Source: Amoebophrya sp. A120
Taxonomy: Eukaryota > Sar > Dinophyceae > Syndiniales > Amoebophryaceae
Direction: 5' to 3'
Length of the DNA: 64,000 nucleotides
Assembly (NCBI GenBank): GCA_905178155.1
Contig: CAJINV010000003.1
Location: forward strand, 2,313,065-2,377,064
The position numbers were made by a program, and so were the translations under genes. The notes under the pieces were generated by a model. The model was not told the origin of the DNA. It ran no database searches and saw nothing but the letters and a program-made list of their open reading frames with translations. How positions within the stretch are numbered: the stretch's first letter is position 1; every line of letters begins with the position of its first letter. Below, piece after piece: positions 22,601-31,610 of this stretch.

Positions 22601-25600
22601 AAGCCAGAATAAGGCTTTTGGTGGTGCGAAAAGCCTTATTCTGGCTTTTAAGCGTGCGAAAACAGCCGAACCAGCTGCAGGCCGTAGCTGCTTCCAGGCT
22701 CGCCCGCGAGTTTGGTGGCCACCACCACCTAGCAGGGCCGTCGCCCCAACATCGGCCCGCCGCGCATCGCGCGGAGCCGCGTCACCAGCCGCTCCCTGCA
22801 CCGGAGCGAGCAACATGCCGGCGTGCTTGGCAGGTGCTGAGAAGGCCAGCAGAAGGCGATGAGAGGCGCGCGACCTCCATGTGTTCGCGTTGGCCGTCCG
22901 TGAGGCTTCGACCTTCGCCACGGTCCCAAGTTTATTTTCTTTAACAAACAACAAACTCCTTGCGCTCGCGTGCGCCTTGTTCGTTAAAGAATAAAAATCT
23001 TCTTGGCAGATCGCGAGGCTTCGACTTTCGCCGCGGTCCCAGGTTTCTTTTTCTTTAACAAACAACAAATCTCTTGCGCTCGCAGGCTCCTTGTTCGTTA
23101 AAGAGTAAAAACCTTCTTTCGGTCCAAGATCCAGCGAAGACATCACAAAAGAAAATGCCCGGGTCCTCGTTGCTTGAAAAGAAGGCCGCGGCGTGTGCCG
23201 CTGGCGTTCTCGGCGCTTTGCTCCCGACCGGGTTTGAGACGTATTTCGTCGGCAGCAGCCGGCAGGTGTTGGACCAAGAGTTTGCGAGCATCTCGCACAA
23301 CCTGGGCCTGCAGGTCGACGAAGATGTCCGCCTAGCGGCCAAGCTCCGCATGTTCTTCGAGCTGAAGGCGCTCGGGATTCCCATTCACGGCCAGCGGCAC
23401 AAGGCCCTGCTCAAGGTCTTGGTCGAGTATGGTGTGAAGGACGTCGAGGAGTTTGTGGAGCTTTTCCAAAGCTCCGAGGACATCCGGGCCTGCGGTGTCC
23501 CGCCGGCGGAGATCGCTACCTGCCTAAAGGTCAAGCGGGCGATGGCGGAGATCGCGCAGCTCCGCGGCGCCGGAGTCGGCAGCAGCAAGGTGCCGAAGCG
23601 GAAGATCGACCTCGTGGCCGGGGCCAAGACCGCCGGCCTGGACAAGTCGCTGGCCCCGACGAAGGAACAGGTCTACTGCGTCATGGTGGCGCAGGAAAAG
23701 GGTAACTGCACCCTTCCGCTCTGCGAGATGAAGGTCGCGCCCTGGAGTGACCCCATGTGGACCCACACCTACAAGGACGAGATCGAGGGCGTGAGCGACC
23801 TCAAAGAGAAGGAAGGGGGCGCCGCGTTCCTGCTGGAGCGGGCCAAGGAGCTGAAGACGAAGTACTTGCCGACGCATCAGCTGCACCTGGCCGCGACGCG
23901 GTACCTGTACAGCCTGGGCGTTGCGGGTGCCTTTCAGCCCGGCCGGACCCTCCTGGTTGCCGCGAAGTACATGGAGGTCCTTGGCACTATCGCGTGCCGG
24001 CACAGTCCGACCCTGGCGGCTTCGTACGACATGGAGAACCGCCGGCGCGCGGAGCGCGCGGGGCTGGTGACACCCGAGGAGGCGGAGGCGTTCTTCCTCG
24101 AGAAAAGCAAGGACATCTTCGAGGACCTTCTCACCGACATGAAGCTCGCGGACCACAAGGCCGCGAGCAACAAACGCAGCGAGGCGGCTGCCGGTGGAGA
24201 CGCATCCGCCCCGGGCGGGGGCCTGCAGTCGATGAAGAAGCGTCGCGGGGGCAAAGGTGTCCTTCCGGGCGCCGGCGGCGAGGTCCACAATACCGGGAAG
24301 GGCGGTGGCGCTCCGGCGTTGCCGAACATCGCTGCTGCGACGAACTCCGGGGCCCCGGCCGCGTCCGCCGAGGCCGCGAGGAAGAAGAAGAAGAAGAAAG
24401 CCGAAGGTACTTATTTACCCAGTAGCTTTCTCCTTCTCCCCCCATGCAATGAACGCATGACCCCCCCCCCCCCGACATGTCTGTTTCTTGTATGACGACC
24501 GCCATTTGTCACAGGGAAGACGGGGACTGCACCGGCGACCACCGGTACCGAGTGCGCGCCGCCAAAGATAGGAGCCGGCGCCGCGGCATTTCCCGGATGC
24601 CCCAGTTTTGCCGCGCCCGAGGCAAAAGCCGCCAAACACGGCGGGGGGCGGTCGGGGACGAAGTCGGCAACCGCTGCTGCGGAACCGCCGAAGCCGGCGG
24701 CGCCGCCCGGCTTCCAGGACGCGCGTGCGGGCGGAACGCTTTTGGGCAAGCAGAAGGGCCTGTTCGCGTCAGTTCCCCCAGGCTTGTCTCCTGCACAGCA
24801 TGTTGCAGCTGCCAAGGAGCTCGTCCGCGACTGGAACGAGCTGCAACGCAATCCGCTTCCACCGGACGCGGCAAGGGCGGTCGACAGGGCGGCACGCCTA
24901 ACGGTGCCGGAGCACCAAGCGCTCCGCAAGGCAGCGATCAAGAAGTGGGCCGCGCGCGCCGCGGAGGTTCCGGACCCCTACGGACAAGGGGTCCACGTCG
25001 ACCTGCTTCTGGAGATGCTGCGCGATGGGGGGCACATCGGCAGGGACGAGGTCACCCCGTTCTTCGAGAACCTCCGCAAGCGGTTCCCGATGTCCGGCGC
25101 GCACTCGTATCCGGACATCTTTGAGCAGACTTCAAACGCCGCGCCCGAGCTCTCTGTCCCGGAACTGCTCGCGGAGCAGGCCGGGGTGCATGAGGAGGCG
25201 GCGAGGTGCATCCACAAGGACGCCCCGGAAAACAAGGCGTTTCTGTGGCAGAGCATCCAGGAGGAAGCGCGCGACGGTTTCGCGCACGAGATCGACCCCA
25301 GCGTGGCGCAGGGGGAGGACTGTGTCTTTTTCCGCCGCTTCGTCGCGTGGCAGCTGAAAGCAGACAAGCCCGGGTGGGAGTACAAGCCCCGCCCCGTCGA
25401 TGATGGCAAGGCCGCGCAAATCAATCGCGCCAACATCATCTGGACGCCCATCAAGCTCGCCACGGTCGACCTGTACGCCGCTGCGCTCGCGCGCTACCAA
25501 GGTCTGCGGCCGGGGCGGCGCTGCAAGAGCTGCAAGAAGGACCACGAGAAAGCTTACCGCCAGCTCCGTGCGAGCAACGAGGAGTTTCTCCGCGTTATCA

Positions 25601-28600
25601 TGGTCGAAGACCCTAGCGGGGGGCTGCGGTACTTCGTCGCCGACCGCCTCCTCTTCGGGGAGGCGGCGTCGGTTCTGCACTACAATGGGCTGAGCGCGGC
25701 CCTCACCCAGGTCGTGCGGGACCAGCTCGCGCTCCCGATGTTCGCCTACTACGACGACTACATCTTCCCCGCCGATGAGGAAGACGCGTCAGCGGCGGCA
25801 GACGTGCAGGCCTTCCTCGGTGACATCCTCAAAACGAAGTTTAACGAGGCGAAGACCGAGGAAGGCGCCGAGGTCATCTACTGCGGCATCGTCATCGCGG
25901 TCGAGCCGGAAGGGGTTCGGTACAGCCTCAGCCCGCACCGGATCACAAAGATCCGGCACTACATCCGGGACCATCTGGACCGCAACAGCATGACGACCGC
26001 AGAGGCTGCGACACTTGGTGGGCGCCTCAGTTGGTCGACGACTTGTCTGTTTGGCCGCATAGGGCGTGCAATGTTGCACGCGCTGCAGCGCCGCGCCGCG
26101 GCGAAGAACCTCCCTTCCCACGCCCGGCTGAACAAGAACCTCCGGCGGGCGCTCGAGTGGTGGGCGGACCTCTTTGCGGTAGAAGGGTCCGCCGCCCGTC
26201 TCGCTTTCAGCCGGGTCGTGCCCGCCTGCCCTCCTGATGGCGGGCTGGCACCATCGCGCCCGCAGTACGCGATGTACACGGACGCGAGCTTGAGTGGGGC
26301 CGGGGCAATTCTGCTGCCTTTGGAAGGGTGTGCCACGGGCGGCCCAACCTACACGCGCATCGACTTCGGGGCGCAGGCCGAGGAGGACATTGCGGTCTTG
26401 GAAGGAGCAGAGGTCGAGGCCGCTCTCCTTTCCTTTGCAGACCAGCTGCAGGGCGCCGACCTTTTCCTCTGGATCGATAACACGGTGGCGCAGGGGTCTT
26501 TCGTACGGGGCAGCGCGAAGAGCGACGCCCTGCGCGCTTCGGTCGAGCGCTCCTGGCTTCTGGCCGCGCAGCTTGGCTGCATGATCTGGGTAGAGCGGGT
26601 GGACTCTGGGGCCAACCCGGCGGACGACCCCTCCCGGGGCTGCGCGCCACGGTTCTTGCCGGAGGCCATCCAGGTACTACCTGCTTGGGAAAGTTTGTGA
26701 CACATGGCGGGGGTCACGGCGCCGCCCGAAGGTGTTCCGGTCGGGCACCTTTGGAAGCGTGAACGGGCTCTCTTTGCAGTAGCATCCTAGTTTTCCCACA
26801 GACACGCTTCGGAATTTCCAACCCAAACTAACAACACACAGGTGCCGCGGACGCCGCCAACCCGAACCGGCCGGCGTGAGTCGGCGAAGTGATTACCGCG
26901 GTACGTCTGGGGGTGCGGGAAATTGTGGAGAAGGTGGTGGCAAGTGGCCACCATCTCCGTGTTCTTACTTTCCTGTTGGGGTGACAGTGATGGAATTTGA
27001 TGAAGACATTCGTAGACCGACACAGAACAATCAACCGGTGACCATGTTCAGAATCTTGCGCTGCTGAGCCCTGGCACGCAATCGATTGGCCTGGTCTTGT
27101 CTTTCTCGCCCGGTGGAGCTTTGGGTGTGCGGGCTTTGGGAGTTGATCTCCACGGCCTCGATACGTGAAAAAAATGGTGTTCGCAATGCAATCCCGACGT
27201 AGGCACAGCGCAGCCGGCCAAAAGATGCCGCGCCGCGTGCCTCGCGCGTTTCGCTTGCTCGCGCCCCTTTCGCGTCTCGCTCAATGTTCCAAAGCTGTGA
27301 CAGCTAACCTCACGCACGTCGTAACCATAGCCAAAGCGGTTAATTGATATTTTGCGTCCGTCCCTTTTATCAATAGCAAAATGAGGTTAAGCGCTGCCAG
27401 CTAACGGAGACGACACCGCTCCGGGCAACGACGTGCGGGCCTTTAGGTTTCTCGTTCCCCACCCACCCGCCCGGAACGAGATAAAGATGTCGGACGCGAT
27501 CGACGACGGCACCGCCCTGGACATGCTCCGGGGCCAGATGCATGCCAAGGCAACGTCGAGCGCAAGGGCATCCGCGGTGCAGGAGTATGAGCAAATGTGC
27601 TCAGCTCGCGGCCTCGTCGACTTCCCGCTATCAATTACGAACCTGGAGCTTTTTGCCGCCAGGCTCGGCGTGAAGGTCCACACCGGGGAAATGGCCGCAA
27701 ACACGGCGACGGCATACGTGTCCCATGTCCGCACCGAGAACCGGCTGCGGCATCACGAGCTCTCCCTCGGGGAGCAGGCCTACGCGACGCTGATCAACAA
27801 CGCCCTCAAGAGGGACCGCGCGGCGGAGAGCTACGAGCCGGTCGCCGCGAGCATGCTCCAGAGCATGCAGAAGGCGGCCACCACCTTGGACGAGCTGGCC
27901 TGCGTTGACATGGCGGTCTGCCAGTTCCGCCTTGTGTGGCGGCCCGAGGAACTCGTCCGCGCCACCATCGGGGTCGAGAAGACCAAGGGCGGCCATGAGG
28001 TTGTCTTCGACGTCGATCGCACGAAAACGGACCCGGAGGGGGTCGGGCGAACCGTGCGACTCGTGGCGGACCCAGCAAACCCCGTCGTGTGCCCGGTCAA
28101 GGCCGCGCAACGACTCACCAAGGACGGCGGCGACGCGCGGCTATCGGTCGCGCAGTACCGCACGACCTGGAAGTTCCTCACCCGGAAGGCGAAGGTGCAA
28201 CGAATTGCGGAAGGCCGCAGTCGCGACCTCCTCTGCCTCCACGGACTCCGAAAGGGTGGCGCTCAGGCACTCCTACTCGGCGGAACGGTCCGGGAAACCG
28301 TCCAAAAGATTGGTGGTTGGAAAACGATGCACAGCGTGATGCACTATGAAGCGGAGTGCTTTCTTAATCCGAAAGTTACCCCGCTCCCGTGTCTGCTGAA
28401 GTCCATACAGCTCAAGGACGCTGCTGGCGCATCTCCCAGCCACTCCGCACCGGCTAAAAAGAGAAAGAAATAAAACAAATACATGAACGCGTGTGAGGCC
28501 TGTCGCGCCCCTCGATACGTGAAAAAAATGGTGTTCGCAATGCAATCCCGACGTAGGCACAGCGCAGCCGGCCAAAAGATGCCGCGCCGCGTGCCTCGCG

Positions 28601-30095
28601 CGTTTCGCTTGCTCGCGCCCCTTTCGCGTCTCGCTCAATGTTCCAAAGCTGTGACAGCTAACCTCACGCACGTCGTAACCATAGCCAAAGCGGTTAATTA
28701 TTTTTTCGCGAAACAAAGAAAACCTAAATCAGGTAGTTGTTGTACTCGTATCAGTTTTTGGTCGTGTCAATACCTGGGCGGTTTTATTTGACGTCACCAA
28801 AGCACTGCAGATGTAGTGCTGTCGAAGTTCTTTGTCTTTCTTTCACACGCAGACCCGCTCGTACAAAAATTCTGCACGCAAGTATGTATACGTTTCTGTG
28901 AAACGAAGTCTACGGAAGTCCAAGCAGACATTTATACCTGTTTCCACAATGAAAAAATCCTCGGTGAACGGGTCCCCCTCGTGACAGAGGATTTCCCCGG
29001 GCTTCACGTCTCGAAAATTGGCGTGCATGGCCAGTTGCTCGCACTGTTGATCCGTGAGGGGGACCAACGCATGCAGCTTTTGGTTCTCCTGCATCGCCTT
29101 CACCAGGAGATTCTTTATTTCTGGTGCCTTCTTCACAATTTCCGGCTGCTGCGACAGCCGGGCGTGGGCGGCCAGGACGGCCTTGCGCTTGGGAAAATGG
29201 ATCTTCTTGCTGAGTTGCAGGTGGAGGAAGCGCTCCTTACTCAAGCTCGCCACGGTCAAACTGCCCTGCGGCCCGGCGACCACGGTCGCCTGGCGGAACG
29301 CGTTCTGGAGCAGAGACTGCTCGCCAAAGTAGTCGCCTGCCCGGCAGCTTGCAATCACCCGGTCCTGGGCTTTCACACTGTGCGTCGCCGGCGCGAGCTC
29401 CTCCGGAAGCACTCGCCCGCGCTCTCCACTGTTCGTGGTCCGCACCGTGAACGGAAACCTGTGCAATATTTTTGCGGGCTAGAAATTTATCATTTTTCAA
29501 AACGCAATCTATTGTCTCTCAAAGTATGATCTACTTATCACCCGATTCTTTTTCTTTGCAGAGCCACACCTCCAGCGCCGATAATCATACGTCGGCAAGA
29601 ACATCAAGCAGCTCATCATTCGGACCATCAATATCAGTGCAAAAGTGTGTGTACTTTCTCGTTGCGTCAAAGTTGTCGATTATGCACTCGGTGCCTTGCG
29701 GGTACACCACCCGGCCGATCTTGCAGGGCTTGACGAGCCGCGCGACGTCGCCCTGCTTCAAAAACGCACCCAGGGAAACCTTCACGAACGCCTCCCCGTC
29801 CAGGACGATGAACATGGCGTTGCCCGGCTCGTGCTGCCGGAACACTACGGAATTGGCGGGGTAGTGCTTGACCTCCAGGGCATCCACCAGTTGCCGGACG
29901 TCGCCCTCGCCGAGCTCCCGAAACATCGGCACCTTACGGACAAACGTGGTGACCCGATCCTCATTCCAGGCGAAGTCGGAAGATTGCGCGCTGCCCCCCG
30001 TGGTGCTGCCGTTGACCCCGCCCGGCTTGCGCTTCGCGCCGCCCATGGAAGAGGTCATGGAAGAATTGTTCATCGAGGCGTTCGTGTTCACCATG
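19648..30095 (-). CDS. PKG: cGMP-dependent protein kinase-like AGC kinase, with a retrotransposon in an intron
   Basis: Cyclic-nucleotide-controlled Ser/Thr kinase. Exons: 30095-29591, 29458-28938, 21565-21482 and 21202-19648. Three cyclic-nucleotide-binding domains precede the kinase. Domain 1 (exons 1-2) has the phosphate cassette FGEQSLLQNAFRQATV with its arginine. Domain 2 spans the retrotransposon intron (FFIVETG joined to LYHFSV) and has FGEVTLLHAHPCHCTV. Domain 3 has FGEQSLLDASVVDDTV. Domains 2 and 3 lack the cassette arginine. The kinase has GCGGFGAV, the lysine in YALKQL, YRDLKPEN, DMG in place of DFG (LTDMGLAK), TCGTPDYFAPE and an AGC-type tail. The start is the first ATG (MVNTNAS); upstream codons lack one. 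The intron 21566-28937 is GT-AG (GTATAA...GTGTCAG) and would be about 280 bp without the element. Alveolate PKGs control calcium release and egress in apicomplexans; the role here is inference. Confidence 0.9.
21203..21481. mobile_element. Introner, family E (279 bp)
   Basis: Left TATCCTATGTAAAAACG, right TTTTTGCTCAGGATA, flanked by GCCCG (21198-21202 and 21482-21486). Removal joins MQDCGPGGSFGEV, the second cyclic-nucleotide-binding cassette of PKG. Inverted relative to the copy at 4926. No GT-AG option in the duplication. Confidence 0.93.
21608..21725 (+). repeat. Retrotransposon repeat A1 (118 bp)
   Basis: Begins TTAATTGATATTTTGCG and ends TTAGGTTTCTCGTTC. Identical to A2 at 27340. Near its start ATTGATA and TATCAAT form an inverted pair about 18 bp apart, a possible recombinase-binding site. 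Confidence 0.95.
21886..22450. repeat. GC-rich degenerate tandem repeats in the retrotransposon leader
   Basis: Repeated blocks built on GAGGTGCTGC...GCGGAGGTGCACT, spaced by tens of bases, each able to fold on itself (GCTGCCGC / GCGGAGG arms). Non-coding leader between A1 and Gag. Confidence 0.8.
22597..22652. repeat. Perfect 22-bp inverted repeat (hairpin) in the leader
   Basis: Arms TAAAAGCCAGAATAAGGC.. and ..GCCTTATTCTGGCTTTTA, 22 bp each, with a 9-base loop GGTGGTGCG. A stable hairpin in either strand or in RNA. Confidence 0.9.
22902..23118. repeat. Two tandem copies of a ~113-bp unit before Gag
   Basis: Each copy runs from GAGGCTTCGAC through CTTTAACAAACAACAA to TTGTTCGTTAAAGA. The start-to-start distance is about 113 bp (22902 and 23015). 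The TTTAAC / GTTAAA words flank each unit's core as an inverted repeat. Confidence 0.85.
23155..26700 (+). CDS. Retrotransposon Gag-RT-RNase H, probably joined by an intron
   Basis: The Gag frame starts MPGSSLLEKK at 23155 and ends in a Lys-rich stretch near 24407. A GT-AG intron (about 24408-24514, GTACTTAT...TTGTCACAG, with a C14 run) then joins ...KKAEG to KTGTAPATTG. The second part stays open to the stop at 26698-26700. RT core: FADRLLFGEA-like fingers region, YYDDYIF catalytic box near 25750, then KFNEAK and YCGIVI. RNase H: YTDAS, EGAEVEA, LWIDNT and NPADDPSR supply the acidic residues. No protease or DDE integrase is seen, as expected for this order. A second possible donor (CAG|GTACTACC, 26674) and acceptor (CACACAG, 26841, with CTAAC before it) could swap the C-terminus. 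Gag itself has no zinc knuckle that I can see. Confidence 0.88.
27156..27345 (+). repeat. Retrotransposon repeat B1 (190 bp)
   Basis: Begins CCTCGATACGTG and ends GCCAAAGCGGTTAATT; identical to B2 at 28510. Contains the palindrome AGCTGTGACAGCT. Its last 6 bp are the first 6 bp of A2. Confidence 0.95.
27340..27457 (+). repeat. Retrotransposon repeat A2 (118 bp)
   Basis: Identical to A1 by eye. The B1/A2 junction has the form expected of a circularised element. Confidence 0.95.
27487..28473 (+). CDS. Tyrosine recombinase of the retrotransposon
   Basis: About 328 residues from the ATG at 27487 (MSDAIDDG). The N-terminal half is helical with a SAM-like core-binding character. The catalytic half has the first arginine in FRLVWRPEEL (residue about 150), HGLRKGG as the HxxR box (about 250), GGW for the H/W position and the tyrosine in MHYEAE (about 285). 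It ends with a basic PAKKRKK tail that could act as a nuclear localisation signal. The enzyme would integrate the circular cDNA at TTAATT. It lies downstream of B1/A2 and not next to the RT frame, so it may be made from its own transcript starting in A2. Confidence 0.9.
   Translation: MSDAIDDGTALDMLRGQMHAKATSSARASAVQEYEQMCSARGLVDFPLSITNLELFAARLGVKVHTGEMAANTATAYVSHVRTENRLRHHELSLGEQAYATLINNALKRDRAAESYEPVAASMLQSMQKAATTLDELACVDMAVCQFRLVWRPEELVRATIGVEKTKGGHEVVFDVDRTKTDPEGVGRTVRLVADPANPVVCPVKAAQRLTKDGGDARLSVAQYRTTWKFLTRKAKVQRIAEGRSRDLLCLHGLRKGGAQALLLGGTVRETVQKIGGWKTMHSVMHYEAECFLNPKVTPLPCLLKSIQLKDAAGASPSHSAPAKKRKK
28510..28699 (+). repeat. Retrotransposon repeat B2 (190 bp)
   Basis: Identical to B1. 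Ends in TTAATT at the junction with PKG intron sequence (ATTTTTTCGCG). Confidence 0.95.
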
Positions 30096-31610
30096 GTCGA
30101 CGTGTCACGGTTTGGTGCCAAGTGTAGTCGTGTCCGGCAGAGACTCCACCGCGGCCTCTGGCTGATTCATTGCAGTTACGAGGCAAAAGCAGAAATACTA
30201 CTTGGGCAAAAAAATATTTATATTTTCAATCGGAAAATAACAGTAGGGGAAATCAATATGGGGCGTCGCTTGTATCGTGGCATACTGCTTTTTGAAAGCG
30301 TTCTTTTCGGTTCTTGGACATCAAACTCTAATATGAGAGAAAGAATATACGAGTTGCGCAAGAACCACAGAGGGAGTTTTTTTTGTGAAGTTTGGACGAC
30401 AGAAACGTTTCCTTCGCACGAGAACCGATGTCTGTCGATTTGCTGTTATGTAGGCCAAACTGTTTGGACGAGGAGGCATGAACGATGTATTTCCATCAGG
30501 TACAACCGACAGGGCGCTACAGCATTGGGAACGATGCAAAGCACCAGATTGCCTTCCGATACGATTTCTATGAGAGAAGACACCACGTTGTACCGACAAA
30601 GTCCAAATGATCTGTACAACTACCGAAGGTCTCACGTGAAAGCCTTGTGCTTGGAAAGCGGGATCTGATTCAGATCCAGCACACGCAAGCTCAATGCGAA
30701 TGGAGGCAGCAAGGTTTGAGTGTTTTTAGAAGAAAAAATTAAAATCAGTCGCATTGATAATCTGGGTTTGCCATATCATCTGCTCACCCCGCAGGGAAGT
30801 CATGCAGTTCGGTTTTTGAAGCTCCGTGGATTTGGTGCTGGTATTTACTTACAAAGAACGCACGAAAAATATTTAGATTTACCAGTATTTGGCAAAGAAC
30901 AAAATAAACTAAAGTAAGAGCTCCAAAACTTGTTTCATGAAAAACCAGGCTAATCGAAAATCACATCTCAATTTTTTGAAATACCCTACCCACTATGTAC
31001 TGTCTGTGTCAATGGATATATTCTCATATCTAATTTCATTCAAAAGACAACCACGCTGCTAAGTTCTTAAAAGGTCTGCTTCCCTGGAAAGGCGTCACTA
31101 GGTGCAGCAGGCAGAGAGCACTGCAACGCATGCAGAGACGAGACATCCTTCCAGGCGGCGGTCGTGTCCGGGAGTTTATCTTCTGGTTTAGTATAGTCAT
31201 TATCTGTTTCTTTTCGTTGACATGACGCTCACGCAGTGAATTGCGCAAAGAACTGAGCGTCGACCCAAATCGAGCTTTTCATGTATTACTGCTAACGACC
31301 TAGAGTCATCTCCGGTCGTGCCGACATTCAGGAACTTATCGTTATATATTTTGTCGCTCTCCGATTCACAACTATATATGCATTTTTGTCGAAACCTTCA
31401 AGCCTTCGAGTCATGTGTGATAGCAAAAATTTGTCGCTCGCTACAACTTTCATCTACGCGGTTTAGTAACTAAATTTGTCTACTTTCAAGAAAGGCTCAT
31501 TGCCCAACGGCACTTTTTCACGGTTGCTACGTACTTCTAAAACCTAGTCGTACTAATACTTCGTATTGAACAGAACTACCCGTTAAGTTCACGCACTTTA
31601 TTTTCCAGTT
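30096..31610. other. Intergenic
   Basis: About 1.5 kb upstream of PKG. Frames here are short, AT-rich and unsupported on both strands. Nothing recognised. Confidence 0.6.

Larger units (their letters stand above)
21608..28699 (+). mobile_element. Complete DIRS-order tyrosine-recombinase retrotransposon with PAT-like split direct repeats
   Basis: The element is 7,092 bp and lies antisense in a PKG intron. Order: A1, repeat-rich leader, Gag frame, short intron, reverse transcriptase-RNase H, B1 overlapping A2, tyrosine recombinase, B2. A copies (118 bp) and B copies (190 bp) look identical by eye. There is no target duplication: both outer edges and the B1/A2 junction share the core TTAATT, as expected for insertion of a circle by a tyrosine recombinase. 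Open frames and identical repeats suggest recent insertion. Assignment to the DIRS order rests on RT/RNase H plus tyrosine recombinase and absence of LTRs; the PAT-like label rests on the split repeats. Confidence 0.93.

Noticed and set aside
21608-28699. LTR retrotransposon interpretation
   Set aside because: There are no terminal LTRs, no TG...CA ends, no target duplication and no DDE integrase; split A/B repeats and a tyrosine recombinase fit the DIRS order.
29868-30668. 266-residue plus-strand frame over the PKG start
   Set aside because: Half lies antisense to PKG exon 1 with its conserved domain; the rest is AT-rich and unlike any protein.
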